A stretch of DNA of 7,168 bases from NCBI GenBank assembly GCA_025934335.1, contig JAICYG010000140.1, positions 1-7,168 on the forward strand, read 5' to 3'. The stretch is from Thermoleophilia bacterium (GTDB taxonomy: Bacteria > Actinomycetota > Thermoleophilia > Gaiellales > Gaiellaceae). The notes beneath the pieces were generated by a model that was given only the letters and a program-made list of their open reading frames with translations, did not search any database and was not told the origin of the DNA. The translations under genes were made by a program, and so were the position numbers. Below, piece after piece: positions 1 through 5,915 of this stretch. Numbering within the stretch: the first letter of the stretch is position 1; every line of letters begins with the position of its first letter.

Positions 1-71
1 GAGAGGCTGACAGGCTCGCCGCGGTCGCTCGTCAGCGTGAAGTCGGGCGCTTGCTTTCCTTCTTCGACCAC
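1..71 (-). CDS. Peroxiredoxin (AhpC/BCP type), N-terminal fragment
   Basis: Only the first 23 codons are present; the gene runs off the left edge. Read on the minus strand from the GTG at 71-69, the protein begins VVEEGKQAPDF and continues TLTSDRGEPVSL. This is the typical opening of the peroxiredoxin fold (G-x-x-APDFTL...G-x-x-VSL), closest to BCP/PrxQ-type thiol peroxidases. Such enzymes reduce peroxides in the cytoplasm through a peroxidatic cysteine and are usually recycled by thioredoxin. That cysteine would lie about 20 residues further on and cannot be checked here. The start is supported by a strong ribosome binding site five bases upstream. The gene diverges from the small membrane protein gene at 98 with 26 bp between. 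The family call is good; the subfamily is not certain from so short a piece. Confidence 0.8.
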   Translation of the reverse strand, partial: MVEEGKQAPDFTLTSDRGEPVSL

Positions 72-76
72 GTCGT

Positions 77-82
77 CCTCCC
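77..82 (-). promoter_or_regulatory. Ribosome binding site of the peroxiredoxin gene
   Basis: On the minus strand GGGAGG lies five bases before the GTG at 71-69. It is the clearest Shine-Dalgarno sequence in the window and fixes the start of the peroxiredoxin. Most other genes here lack such a site. Confidence 0.75.
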
Positions 83-85
83 GGG

Positions 86-91
86 TAGCTT
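86..91 (+). promoter_or_regulatory. Possible -10 element for a leaderless transcript
   Basis: TAGCTT fits the actinobacterial TANNNT -10 consensus. It is followed by exactly six bases and then the GTG at 98, so transcription starting seven bases past the element would begin on the start codon. No Shine-Dalgarno precedes this GTG, which fits a leaderless message. A weak -35 candidate, TCGACC at 64-69, lies 16 bp upstream. The assignment is inferred from motif and spacing only. Confidence 0.4.
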
Positions 92-97
92 GTTCGC

Positions 98-445
98 GTG
101 CTAACGGCGCACCACGTGAACGCATTCCTGCTGATCGCCGTTTGCGCCGCTGCCGGCGGCGCTGCGCTGTACGCGCGGCGGACGCACGCCGGCGTCCTCG
201 TCTCCCAGCTGCTCGCGCTCGCCCAGACGCTCCTCGTCGCGCAGGTCGCGCTCGGGCTGCTGCTCCTCTCCGACCACCACCGCGCGAAGGACCACCTCCA
301 CTATGCGTACGGGACGTTCGCGCTCCTCGCCGTGCTCTCGCCGTGGCTGTACGCGCCGGCCGAGCCGCGCGCCCGCCTGGCCTGGTTCGCGGGTGCCACC
401 CTCGTCGCCGCCGCGCTCGGGATCCGCGCTTACATGACGGCATGA
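98..445 (+). CDS. Small four-helix membrane protein, histidine-rich, function unknown
   Basis: This encodes 115 residues from the GTG at 98; a second in-frame GTG at 116 is possible. Four hydrophobic segments are visible at about 8-27, 31-58, 68-86 and 93-111, so it is an integral membrane protein with little soluble mass. Several histidines sit near the membrane edges (5, 6, 30, 60, 61, 66, 68), with a SDHHRAKDHLHYAYG stretch between helices 2 and 3. Intramembrane histidines like these can bind heme b or metal, as in cytochrome b561-like and heme A synthase-like bundles, but this is only a resemblance. The stop overlaps the next start as ATGA, so the two membrane proteins are probably translationally coupled. 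I do not recognise the family. The frame is well supported by GC-rich third positions and by the coherent helix pattern. Confidence 0.75.
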   Translation: MLTAHHVNAFLLIAVCAAAGGAALYARRTHAGVLVSQLLALAQTLLVAQVALGLLLLSDHHRAKDHLHYAYGTFALLAVLSPWLYAPAEPRARLAWFAGATLVAAALGIRAYMTA

Positions 446-798
446 GCCCCTTCGTCCGCAACCTCGCGATCCTCGCGGCGCTCGCGGTCGTGATCGTCGC
501 CCTCAACCAGGAGACGGCGCTGGTGACGGCGTCGGCCCTGCTGCGCGTCGCCTTCTTCATCGTCATCGGCGTCGTCGCGTACTTCTTCTGGCGCGACTTC
601 GGGCGGCGTGAGATCGCGACGTGGCCGACGCACGCGGCCGGCGTTTTCTACGCAGCGGTCGCCCTGCTCGTGGTCGACATCGGCTGGTACATGATCGTCG
701 GCCTCGGCGGCCGTGACCTGCTCGCGTTCATCGTCGTTGCCGCGATCTGCGTCTACGTCGGCGTCAGGACGTGGCGCGGGCAGCGCTCGTATCTCTGA
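442..798 (+). CDS. Small four-helix membrane protein, function unknown
   Basis: This encodes 118 residues from the ATG at 442, which overlaps the previous stop by four bases (ATGA). Hydrophobic segments lie at about 7-22, 26-49, 63-85 and 90-107. A short basic-aromatic loop (FFWRDFGRREIATW) follows helix 2, and the C-terminus is basic (VRTWRGQRSYL), which suggests both face the cytoplasm by the positive-inside rule. No catalytic motif, signal peptide cleavage site or histidine cluster is seen. Overlap with the upstream gene suggests a two-subunit membrane unit or a shared assembly role, but this is inference. The open frame extends upstream to 37 without a stop, but that part has a low-complexity Arg/Ala composition and lies out of frame over the preceding gene, so ATG 442 is the sensible start. 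The last 35 bases overlap the 3' end of hemQ on the other strand. Confidence 0.75.
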   Translation: MSPFVRNLAILAALAVVIVALNQETALVTASALLRVAFFIVIGVVAYFFWRDFGRREIATWPTHAAGVFYAAVALLVVDIGWYMIVGLGGRDLLAFIVVAAICVYVGVRTWRGQRSYL

Positions 799-1540
799 TC
801 ATCGGCGTAGGCTCGACGGAGCCGAGCGCAGGCAGCGGCTCTGCCGGTTCCGGAGCGACTGAGAAGGCGGCGCTGTCGAGACGGTCGAGCGCCTCACGGA
901 GCGGCATGTGCTGCCCGACGAAGATCGGCGTGTCGCGCTCGGTGTAGCGCGACGCCTCCGACTCGCGCAGCCGGAGCATCAGGTGCATGAAGTCGGCCGG
1001 CTCGTCGCACTCGAACGCCGTCATGAACTCCTGGTCGTCGATCCCGAACGAGTACGTCGTGTGGTTGTGGATCCCGGGGAACTCCTCGCGGCCGATCCGG
1101 ATGTGCTCGTCCATCGCCCGCTGGCGCTCCCCGTCCGGCAGCGAGTACCAGGGGCGTGTCTTCACGAACGGGTAGACGACGAGATACGGGTTGCCCTTCG
1201 GCAAGATCTTCCTGGCTTTGCGCGCCGACGTGTACTGGGACGCGCGCGTCGTCGCGAGGTAGTTGTAGGGCGTGTCGAGCCAGCCGGCGAGCGGTGTCGC
1301 GTTCAGCGCGGCGCCCAGCTCGCCGAGGTCCTCGTAGCGCTCGGTGATCTTCCAGAGGAAGAAGTCGGCGTCGGGCCGGACGCCCGTAACGGAGTACGCG
1401 CGCAGGTGGTCGAACCGCGCCGCGTGCTCCCCCACGGCTTCGGCGAAGGCGTCCTTCGCCGCCGCGCGCTCCTCCACCGGGAGCCGCCTGAACGCGCGGT
1501 CGACGCGGTAGAAGGTGTACGCGACGTACTGACCGGTCAC
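764..1540 (-). CDS. hemQ: Chlorite dismutase family heme protein, HemQ-type coproheme decarboxylase
   Basis: The 258-residue protein belongs to the chlorite dismutase/HemQ family. In actinobacteria and Firmicutes these enzymes make heme b by peroxide-dependent decarboxylation of two coproheme propionates, the last step of the coproporphyrin-dependent pathway in the cytoplasm. The dimeric ferredoxin-like fold is recognisable from YVAYTFYRVD at residues 5-14, DADFFLWKI near 57-65, YPFVKTRPWYSLP at 123-135, DEHIRIG at 144-150, HTTYSFGIDDQEF at 160-172 and ESEASRYTERDTPIFVG at 193-209. By comparison with known HemQ proteins, Tyr123 matches the catalytic tyrosine and His146 the proximal heme ligand. 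It lacks the features that would point to true chlorite detoxification, such as a signal peptide or an adjacent perchlorate cluster. The GTG at 1540-1538 overlaps the upstream stop as GTGA and has no Shine-Dalgarno, implying coupled translation. A Pro/Ala-rich tail of about 35 residues after the core is unusual and covers the 3' overlap with the gene at 442-798. Confidence 0.88.
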   Translation of the reverse strand: MTGQYVAYTFYRVDRAFRRLPVEERAAAKDAFAEAVGEHAARFDHLRAYSVTGVRPDADFFLWKITERYEDLGELGAALNATPLAGWLDTPYNYLATTRASQYTSARKARKILPKGNPYLVVYPFVKTRPWYSLPDGERQRAMDEHIRIGREEFPGIHNHTTYSFGIDDQEFMTAFECDEPADFMHLMLRLRESEASRYTERDTPIFVGQHMPLREALDRLDSAAFSVAPEPAEPLPALGSVEPTPMIRDTSAARATS

Positions 1541-2784
1541 GAGGAACAGGTTAGCGGCGCCTGTCGCACCGCCTGGACGCTCGGCTTCGCCGAGCCGTCG
1601 ACGTAGTACAGGCCGCTCTGGAGCCCGCTCAGCCGCTGCTCGTCCAGCACGTGGAAGAAGAGGAGCATCCGGACGTTCCGCTGGCACGCGGCCAGCTCGA
1701 TCGCCTTTCGGTAGTACCGCGCCTGCATCTCCGCGTCGACGACCGGGATCACCTCGTCGCCGTTGTACTCGCCCTGCTTGGCGGGCGGGACTGTCGTCTC
1801 GACGCCGTACTCGCCGTACACGATCGGGAGCTTGGAGCCCGCCTGCGCCGTCCCGTCGAACTCCTTCCCGAGCAGGGCGACGAGCTTGTCGTAGTCGGCG
1901 ATGCCGATCGACGTCGTGTGCGGGTGCCGGAGCGTCGGCGGGATCCGCGGAGCCTCGCCGTAGACATGGATCGAGAACATGTCCATCAGCGGCTTCGTCC
2001 GGCCGCTCGTGCGGTACGCGGCGCCGAGGTCCTCGATGAACCTCGTCGGCGAGTGCGTCTGCCGCCTCGCGCTCGGGTCGTCGCCGCCGCGAGGAGAGAC
2101 CGCCCCGCCGACGATGGTCAGGTCCGGGTCGGCGTTCTTGAGCGCGTCGTAGGCCTCGGCGAGCAACCGCTCGTACGCCGGTGCCGCCGCATCGCCGCCC
2201 GCGTCGTCGAACTGCGGCAGCCAGAACAGATTCAGGTTCGGCTCGTTGCCGACGATCACGGTCCGTATCTGCGGCAGCGCCTTCACGAGCGCGACCGCAT
2301 ACGAGACGAACGCCTCGCGCGACTGCTCGTCGGTCGGCGTGGCCGAGCTGAGCTGGTACACCGCGAGGATCGGGTCGACGTCCTCGGCGGCCGCCGCGCG
2401 CACCGCGCGCCGGAGCGGCGGCAGGTCGGCCTGCGCGGATGCGCCGGGCTGCCACACCGCGCTCAGCACGACCGCCCGCAGCCCGGCCCCGTGCGCAAGA
2501 CGCATCGGCTCGCGGGGATTCGGCGCCCACTTCGCAGCGTCATCGACGGCGCCGACGACGAGCCCGGGACGGGCGCCGCCGCAGCCGGCTAGCGTGAGGA
2601 GAACGAGGCCGAGACCGACGCAGCAGGCCCCGCGTTGAGCGCGGCGGTCGCGCGCGCGGTCAGCGCGTGGCGCCCGCCCGCCAGCGCCCCTTTGAAGAGC
2701 AGCGGCTTCGGGACGCGGCCGACGGCGCGACCGGTGAGCCGGCGCCGATCGAGCAAGACGGTGTAGGAGCAGTCGAGCGAGCAC
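1537..2784 (-). CDS. Lipoprotein, clan GH-A-like glycoside hydrolase paralogue; start uncertain
   Basis: The supported protein begins at a lipoprotein signal: GACCVGLGLVLLTLAGC, with the lipid-attachment cysteine encoded at 2583-2581, followed by 347 residues. It resembles TIM-barrel hydrolases of clan GH-A. Counting Cys as +1, IVGNEPN carries the putative acid/base Glu at +114 and IVYGEYG the putative nucleophile Glu at +258; SIHVYGEAP lies between them. It would act on a sugar polymer or glycoside outside the cell, tethered to the membrane; the substrate is unknown. It is clearly a tandem duplicate of the gene at 2589-3995, lacking that gene's C-terminal domain. The start is a real problem. 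No ATG, GTG or TTG lies in frame for 66 codons before the cysteine; the only one is GTG at 2784-2782, deep inside the upstream gene, which would add an implausible Arg-rich leader. The first downstream ATG (2505-2503) would delete the signal and the first barrel strand. The given 5' limit is therefore formal. Confidence 0.75.
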   Translation of the reverse strand: MLARLLLHRLARSAPAHRSRRRPRPEAAALQRGAGGRAPRADRARDRRAQRGACCVGLGLVLLTLAGCGGARPGLVVGAVDDAAKWAPNPREPMRLAHGAGLRAVVLSAVWQPGASAQADLPPLRRAVRAAAAEDVDPILAVYQLSSATPTDEQSREAFVSYAVALVKALPQIRTVIVGNEPNLNLFWLPQFDDAGGDAAAPAYERLLAEAYDALKNADPDLTIVGGAVSPRGGDDPSARRQTHSPTRFIEDLGAAYRTSGRTKPLMDMFSIHVYGEAPRIPPTLRHPHTTSIGIADYDKLVALLGKEFDGTAQAGSKLPIVYGEYGVETTVPPAKQGEYNGDEVIPVVDAEMQARYYRKAIELAACQRNVRMLLFFHVLDEQRLSGLQSGLYYVDGSAKPSVQAVRQAPLTCSS

Positions 2785-3995
2785 GTCAGCGTGACCTTCA
2801 TGCCCTTCCTGTCCGGCTTCGCACGCTTCACCACCAGCTTCGGGGTCAGCTGCAGCCCGGGGCAGGAGGCGGCGACGCCCCTGCGGACGGTCGCCGCCGA
2901 GGCCGCGACGAGCGGCAGCGACGCCTTCGGAGTGCCGTCGACGTAGTACTCGCCCGACTGCCAGGCGGCGAGCGCCGGCTCGTCCTGCACGTGGAAGAGG
3001 AAGAGGCCGATGACGGTCGGCTGGCAGAACGTCATCTGCATCGCCTGCGTGTACATCTGCGCCTGCGTCGCCTCGTCGACCGGCTTCGTCGTCGACGGCT
3101 CGGTGCCGGTGTAGAGCGGCGCCTTCGCCGCCGGGATCCTCGTCTCGATGCCGAACTCGTCATAGAGGATCGGCAGCGTCGACCCGCGCTGCGCCGTGCC
3201 GTCGAACGCCGCGCCGAGCAGCCCCACGAGCTTCGGGTAGTCCGCGAGGCCGATCGAGGTGGAGTTCGGGTGCGCGAAGCTCGGACCCGTCTGCGAGCTC
3301 TCCGGGGAGGGATGGAACGCGAACGCGTCCATGATCGGCACCTGCCGGCCGGAGGCCCGGTACGCGGCGCCGAGATCGGCGATGAACGCGGTCGGCGAGT
3401 GCGTGTCGCGGCCCGTGTTCGGCTTGTCGACGCCGCGCGGGGCGAGTGCGCCGCCGTACACGGTCGAGTGCGGGCGTGCCTGCTTGATCGCGTCGTATGC
3501 GGTCGCCAGCAGCTGCTCGTACGCCGGGGCGGCCACGTCCTCGCCGTTCGGCCCGAACTGCGGGAGCCAGAAGCGGTTGAGGTTCGGCTCGTTGCCGACG
3601 ATGAAGTCGTGCACGTAGGGATACCGGTTCACGACGTCGACGCAGAAGGCGGCGAAGTCGGCGCGGTCCTGGTCGGTGAGCGGGGTGACACTCGACCCGT
3701 ACGGGTACAGCGAGAGCACGACCCGGACGCCGGTCAGCTGTGCGGCCACGACGGCGTTCCCGAGCAGGATCCGGTCGTTGGGGCCCACCGCCGTCTGCCC
3801 CTTCACCCAGGTCTGCGTGATGCGGATCGTGTCGAGGCCGGCGAGCTTCGCCTCGAGCATCTGCGTCCTGGCGAAGGCCGGGTCGGGCGTGCGGGCGACG
3901 TCCTCGGCCGCGCCGACCATCATGTACGGGCCGCCCGCGAGCGCCGGTGCCGCGCTCGCGAGCACCAGCACGATCCCCAGCAGAAGCCCCCTCAC
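2589..3995 (-). CDS. Secreted clan GH-A-like glycoside hydrolase with C-terminal beta-rich domain
   Basis: The protein has 468 residues. Residues 1-20 form a classical signal peptide (MRGLLLGIVLVLASAAPALA, probable cut after ALA). Residues about 22-365 look like a TIM-barrel hydrolase of clan GH-A. Glu136 in FIVGNEPN is the likely acid/base and Glu280 in ILYDEFGIET the likely nucleophile, in the usual order and 144 residues apart. A cellulase-like or other glycosidase role outside the cell is likely; the substrate cannot be told and no specific GH family is claimed. Residues about 378-468 form a separate beta-rich module with a Cys405-x3-Cys409 pair (TLTCSLDC), like tails of other secreted actinobacterial proteins. 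The GTG at 3995-3993 is the only start that keeps the whole signal peptide; upstream there is only a weak GGGG. The gene diverges from uvrC across 28 bp. Its 3' end overlaps the signal-peptide codons of the lipoprotein paralogue, which is in the -1 frame relative to it. Confidence 0.8.
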   Translation of the reverse strand: MRGLLLGIVLVLASAAPALAGGPYMMVGAAEDVARTPDPAFARTQMLEAKLAGLDTIRITQTWVKGQTAVGPNDRILLGNAVVAAQLTGVRVVLSLYPYGSSVTPLTDQDRADFAAFCVDVVNRYPYVHDFIVGNEPNLNRFWLPQFGPNGEDVAAPAYEQLLATAYDAIKQARPHSTVYGGALAPRGVDKPNTGRDTHSPTAFIADLGAAYRASGRQVPIMDAFAFHPSPESSQTGPSFAHPNSTSIGLADYPKLVGLLGAAFDGTAQRGSTLPILYDEFGIETRIPAAKAPLYTGTEPSTTKPVDEATQAQMYTQAMQMTFCQPTVIGLFLFHVQDEPALAAWQSGEYYVDGTPKASLPLVAASAATVRRGVAASCPGLQLTPKLVVKRAKPDRKGMKVTLTCSLDCSYTVLLDRRRLTGRAVGRVPKPLLFKGALAGGRHALTARATAALNAGPAASVSASFSSR

Positions 3996-4004
3996 GACGG
4001 CCCC

Positions 4005-4010
4005 ACAGTA
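4005..4010 (-). promoter_or_regulatory. Possible -10 element of the minus-strand hydrolase/hemQ unit
   Basis: Read on the minus strand, TACTGT fits TANNNT and lies nine bases before the GTG at 3995, which would give a leader of about three bases. It shares its TA step with a -10-like TACCCT on the other strand. No convincing -35 is visible. This is a motif-based guess. Confidence 0.25.
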
Positions 4011-4014
4011 CCCT
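4009..4014 (+). promoter_or_regulatory. Possible -10 element of uvrC
   Basis: TACCCT fits TANNNT and lies nine bases before the uvrC ATG. No Shine-Dalgarno precedes that ATG, so a leaderless or near-leaderless message is plausible. No clear -35 is seen; any upstream promoter sequence would fall inside the 5' end of the divergent hydrolase gene. Confidence 0.25.
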
Positions 4015-4023
4015 GGCGAACCG

Positions 4024-5883
4024 ATGGCATCCGATCGCCTCGAGGCTCAGCTGAAGCGCGTGCCGGCCTCGCCGGGCGTCTACCTGTTCCGCGACGCGGC
4101 GGGCGAGGTGCTGTACGTTGGCAAGGCGAAGTCGCTGCGTCCACGGGTGCGCTCCTACTTCCAGGCAGGCTCGAGCGACACGCGACAGGGCATCAAGACG
4201 ATGGCCGGCCGCGTCGAGACGATCGAGACGATCGTCACCTCGAGCGAAGTCGAGGCGCTCCATCTCGAGCAAAACCTCGTCAAGCGGCATCGGCCGCCGT
4301 TCAACGTGCGGCTGCGCGACGACAAGTCGTTCCCGTACATCGCCGTCACCGTCGAGGACGACTACCCGCGCGTCATGTTCACGCGCGAGCGGCACCGGCG
4401 CGGAGTCTGGTACTTCGGCCCGTTCGCGAACGCGAAGAAGGTGCGCGAGACGCTCGACGTGCTCAACCGCGTCTTTCGCTACCGGCCCTGCGAGGGCCCG
4501 CAGCCCGGCCGCCACAGCGGCATCCCGTGCCTCGACTACCACATCGAGCGCTGCTACGCGCCCTGCGTCGGGTACATCTCGAAGGAGGACTACCGCGAGC
4601 TGATCGACCAGGTGATCGAGTTCCTCTCGGGTGACGACCGGCCGATCCGCCGACGGCTCGAGCAGGAGATGCGGCAGGCGGCCGCCGAGGAGCGGTTCGA
4701 GGACGCGGCGCGCTACCGCAACCGGCTGCGTGCGATCGAGCGGCTGTCCGAGCGCCAGGCAGTGGAGCGGCCGTCGACGGGATCCGTCGACGTGATCGGC
4801 ATCGCGGTCTCGCCCGAGCGCGCCGCGGTGCAGCTCTTCCCGTTGCGGGAGGGGCGCATGGTCGACCGGCACTCCTTCCACCTCGAGAACGCAGCGGGCG
4901 AGGAGCTCGGCGAGGTGCTCGAGCAGTTCTGCCTTGAGTACTACGGCACCGCACCGTCGATCCCGCCGCAGCTGCTCGTGCCGCGCGGCTCCGGCGACAC
5001 CTCCGCACTCGAGGAGTTCCTGAGCGAGCGGCGCGGGTCGCGTGTGGAGGTGCGCGCGCCCGAGCGCGGTGAGAAGCGTCGGCTGCAGGAGCTCGCACAG
5101 CAGAACGCGCGGCTCGCGCTCGAGTCCGAGACGTACGTGGCCGAGACCAGGCGGGCGCGGCGGCTCGAGTCGCTCGAGGAGCTGCGCGAGGCGCTCAATC
5201 TCGAGTCGCTGCCGATCCGGGTGGAGTGCTTCGACATCTCGAACATCCAGGGGCAGGAGATCGTCGGCTCCATGGTCGTATTCGAGGACGCGGTCGCGCG
5301 GAAGTCGCACTACCGGAAGTTCACCGTGCGCGGTCTCGACGGGCAGGACGACTTCGCCGCGATGCGCGAGGTGATCTCGCGGCGTTTCTCGCGCCTCAAC
5401 GCCGATCCGGGCTCGGAGGAGTGGAACGAGTCGTTCGCGGCGACGCCCAACCTCGTCGTGATCGACGGCGGCAAGGGGCAGCTGTCGGCGGCGCTCGCCG
5501 CGATGCAGGATCTCGACCTGCCGCGTGTCGCAGTCATCTCGCTCGCGAAGCGGATCGAGGAGGTGTTCGTCCCCGGGCGGGCCGAGCCGATCGTGCTGCC
5601 GCGCGAGTCGCCGGCGCTGCAGCTCCTGCAGCGGATCCGCGACGAGGCGCACCGCTTCGCCATCACGTTCCACCGCCAGCGGCGCGACGCGGCTGCGCGT
5701 ACCTCGATGTTCGACCAGCTGGAGGGTGTCGGGCCCGCGCGCCGGCGCGCCCTCCTGCAGCACTTCGGGTCGGCGGAACGCGTCGTCGACGCGACGCAGG
5801 AGGAGCTCGAGGGCGTGCCCGGTGTCCCTGCGAAGACGGCGCGGCGCATCTACGCGCAGCTGCACCGAACGGGCCGCGCCTGA
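4024..5883 (+). CDS. uvrC: Excinuclease ABC subunit C (UvrC)
   Basis: This is a complete 619-residue UvrC, of normal family length. UvrC is the nuclease of nucleotide excision repair; it joins the UvrB-DNA complex at a lesion and cuts on both sides. The N-terminal GIY-YIG nuclease (about 13-95) shows Tyr20 (GVY), Tyr31 (LYVG), Arg41 and Glu82, matching the catalytic set known from Thermotoga UvrC (3' incision). Cys156, 169, 177 and 181 match the four-cysteine Fe-S site described for UvrC. A UvrB-binding UVR helix pair follows (about 206-241, ERFEDAARYRNRL). The RNase H-like nuclease for 5' incision has Asp404 (CFDISNIQG), an Asp in QDDFAAM (442/443), Asp481 (IDGGKGQL) and His543 (RDEAHRFAI). 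Two helix-hairpin-helix motifs close the protein (about 565-615). The ATG at 4024 sits about ten residues before the nuclease domain, as usual. There is no Shine-Dalgarno. Everything expected for activity is intact. Confidence 0.97.
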   Translation: MASDRLEAQLKRVPASPGVYLFRDAAGEVLYVGKAKSLRPRVRSYFQAGSSDTRQGIKTMAGRVETIETIVTSSEVEALHLEQNLVKRHRPPFNVRLRDDKSFPYIAVTVEDDYPRVMFTRERHRRGVWYFGPFANAKKVRETLDVLNRVFRYRPCEGPQPGRHSGIPCLDYHIERCYAPCVGYISKEDYRELIDQVIEFLSGDDRPIRRRLEQEMRQAAAEERFEDAARYRNRLRAIERLSERQAVERPSTGSVDVIGIAVSPERAAVQLFPLREGRMVDRHSFHLENAAGEELGEVLEQFCLEYYGTAPSIPPQLLVPRGSGDTSALEEFLSERRGSRVEVRAPERGEKRRLQELAQQNARLALESETYVAETRRARRLESLEELREALNLESLPIRVECFDISNIQGQEIVGSMVVFEDAVARKSHYRKFTVRGLDGQDDFAAMREVISRRFSRLNADPGSEEWNESFAATPNLVVIDGGKGQLSAALAAMQDLDLPRVAVISLAKRIEEVFVPGRAEPIVLPRESPALQLLQRIRDEAHRFAITFHRQRRDAAARTSMFDQLEGVGPARRRALLQHFGSAERVVDATQEELEGVPGVPAKTARRIYAQLHRTGRA

Positions 5884-5915
5884 GCGCCGCCGTCGGCCCT
5901 TCGGCTGCGTGGCGG

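Noticed and set aside
3..104. Plus-strand open frame ending at TAA 102-104 that could be the tail of an upstream gene
   Set aside because: The opposite strand in the same place encodes a clear peroxiredoxin start with a strong ribosome binding site; the plus frame is its shadow.
1541..2530. Long N-terminal extension of the hemQ frame
   Set aside because: It overlaps the lipoprotein hydrolase in another frame and is Arg-rich; homology to HemQ begins right after the GTG at 1540.
1651..2592. 313-codon plus-strand open frame opposite the lipoprotein hydrolase
   Set aside because: Antisense to a conserved paralogue of the neighbouring gene; Arg/Val/Leu-biased with no recognisable domain.
2589..2720. 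Programmed -1 frameshift signal joining the two hydrolases
   Set aside because: The frame relation would fit, but the only candidate (AAAGGGG) is not in the X-XXY-YYZ register for the first gene, and no clear pseudoknot was seen.
2667..4634. 655-codon plus-strand open frame opposite the secreted hydrolase
   Set aside because: Low-complexity Arg-rich translation running antisense to the hydrolase and out of frame into uvrC; no motif.
3160..5865. 901-codon minus-strand open frame across uvrC
   Set aside because: It is antisense to an unmistakable UvrC and is Arg/Leu/Ala-rich as expected of shadow frames in GC-rich DNA; no domain is recognisable.
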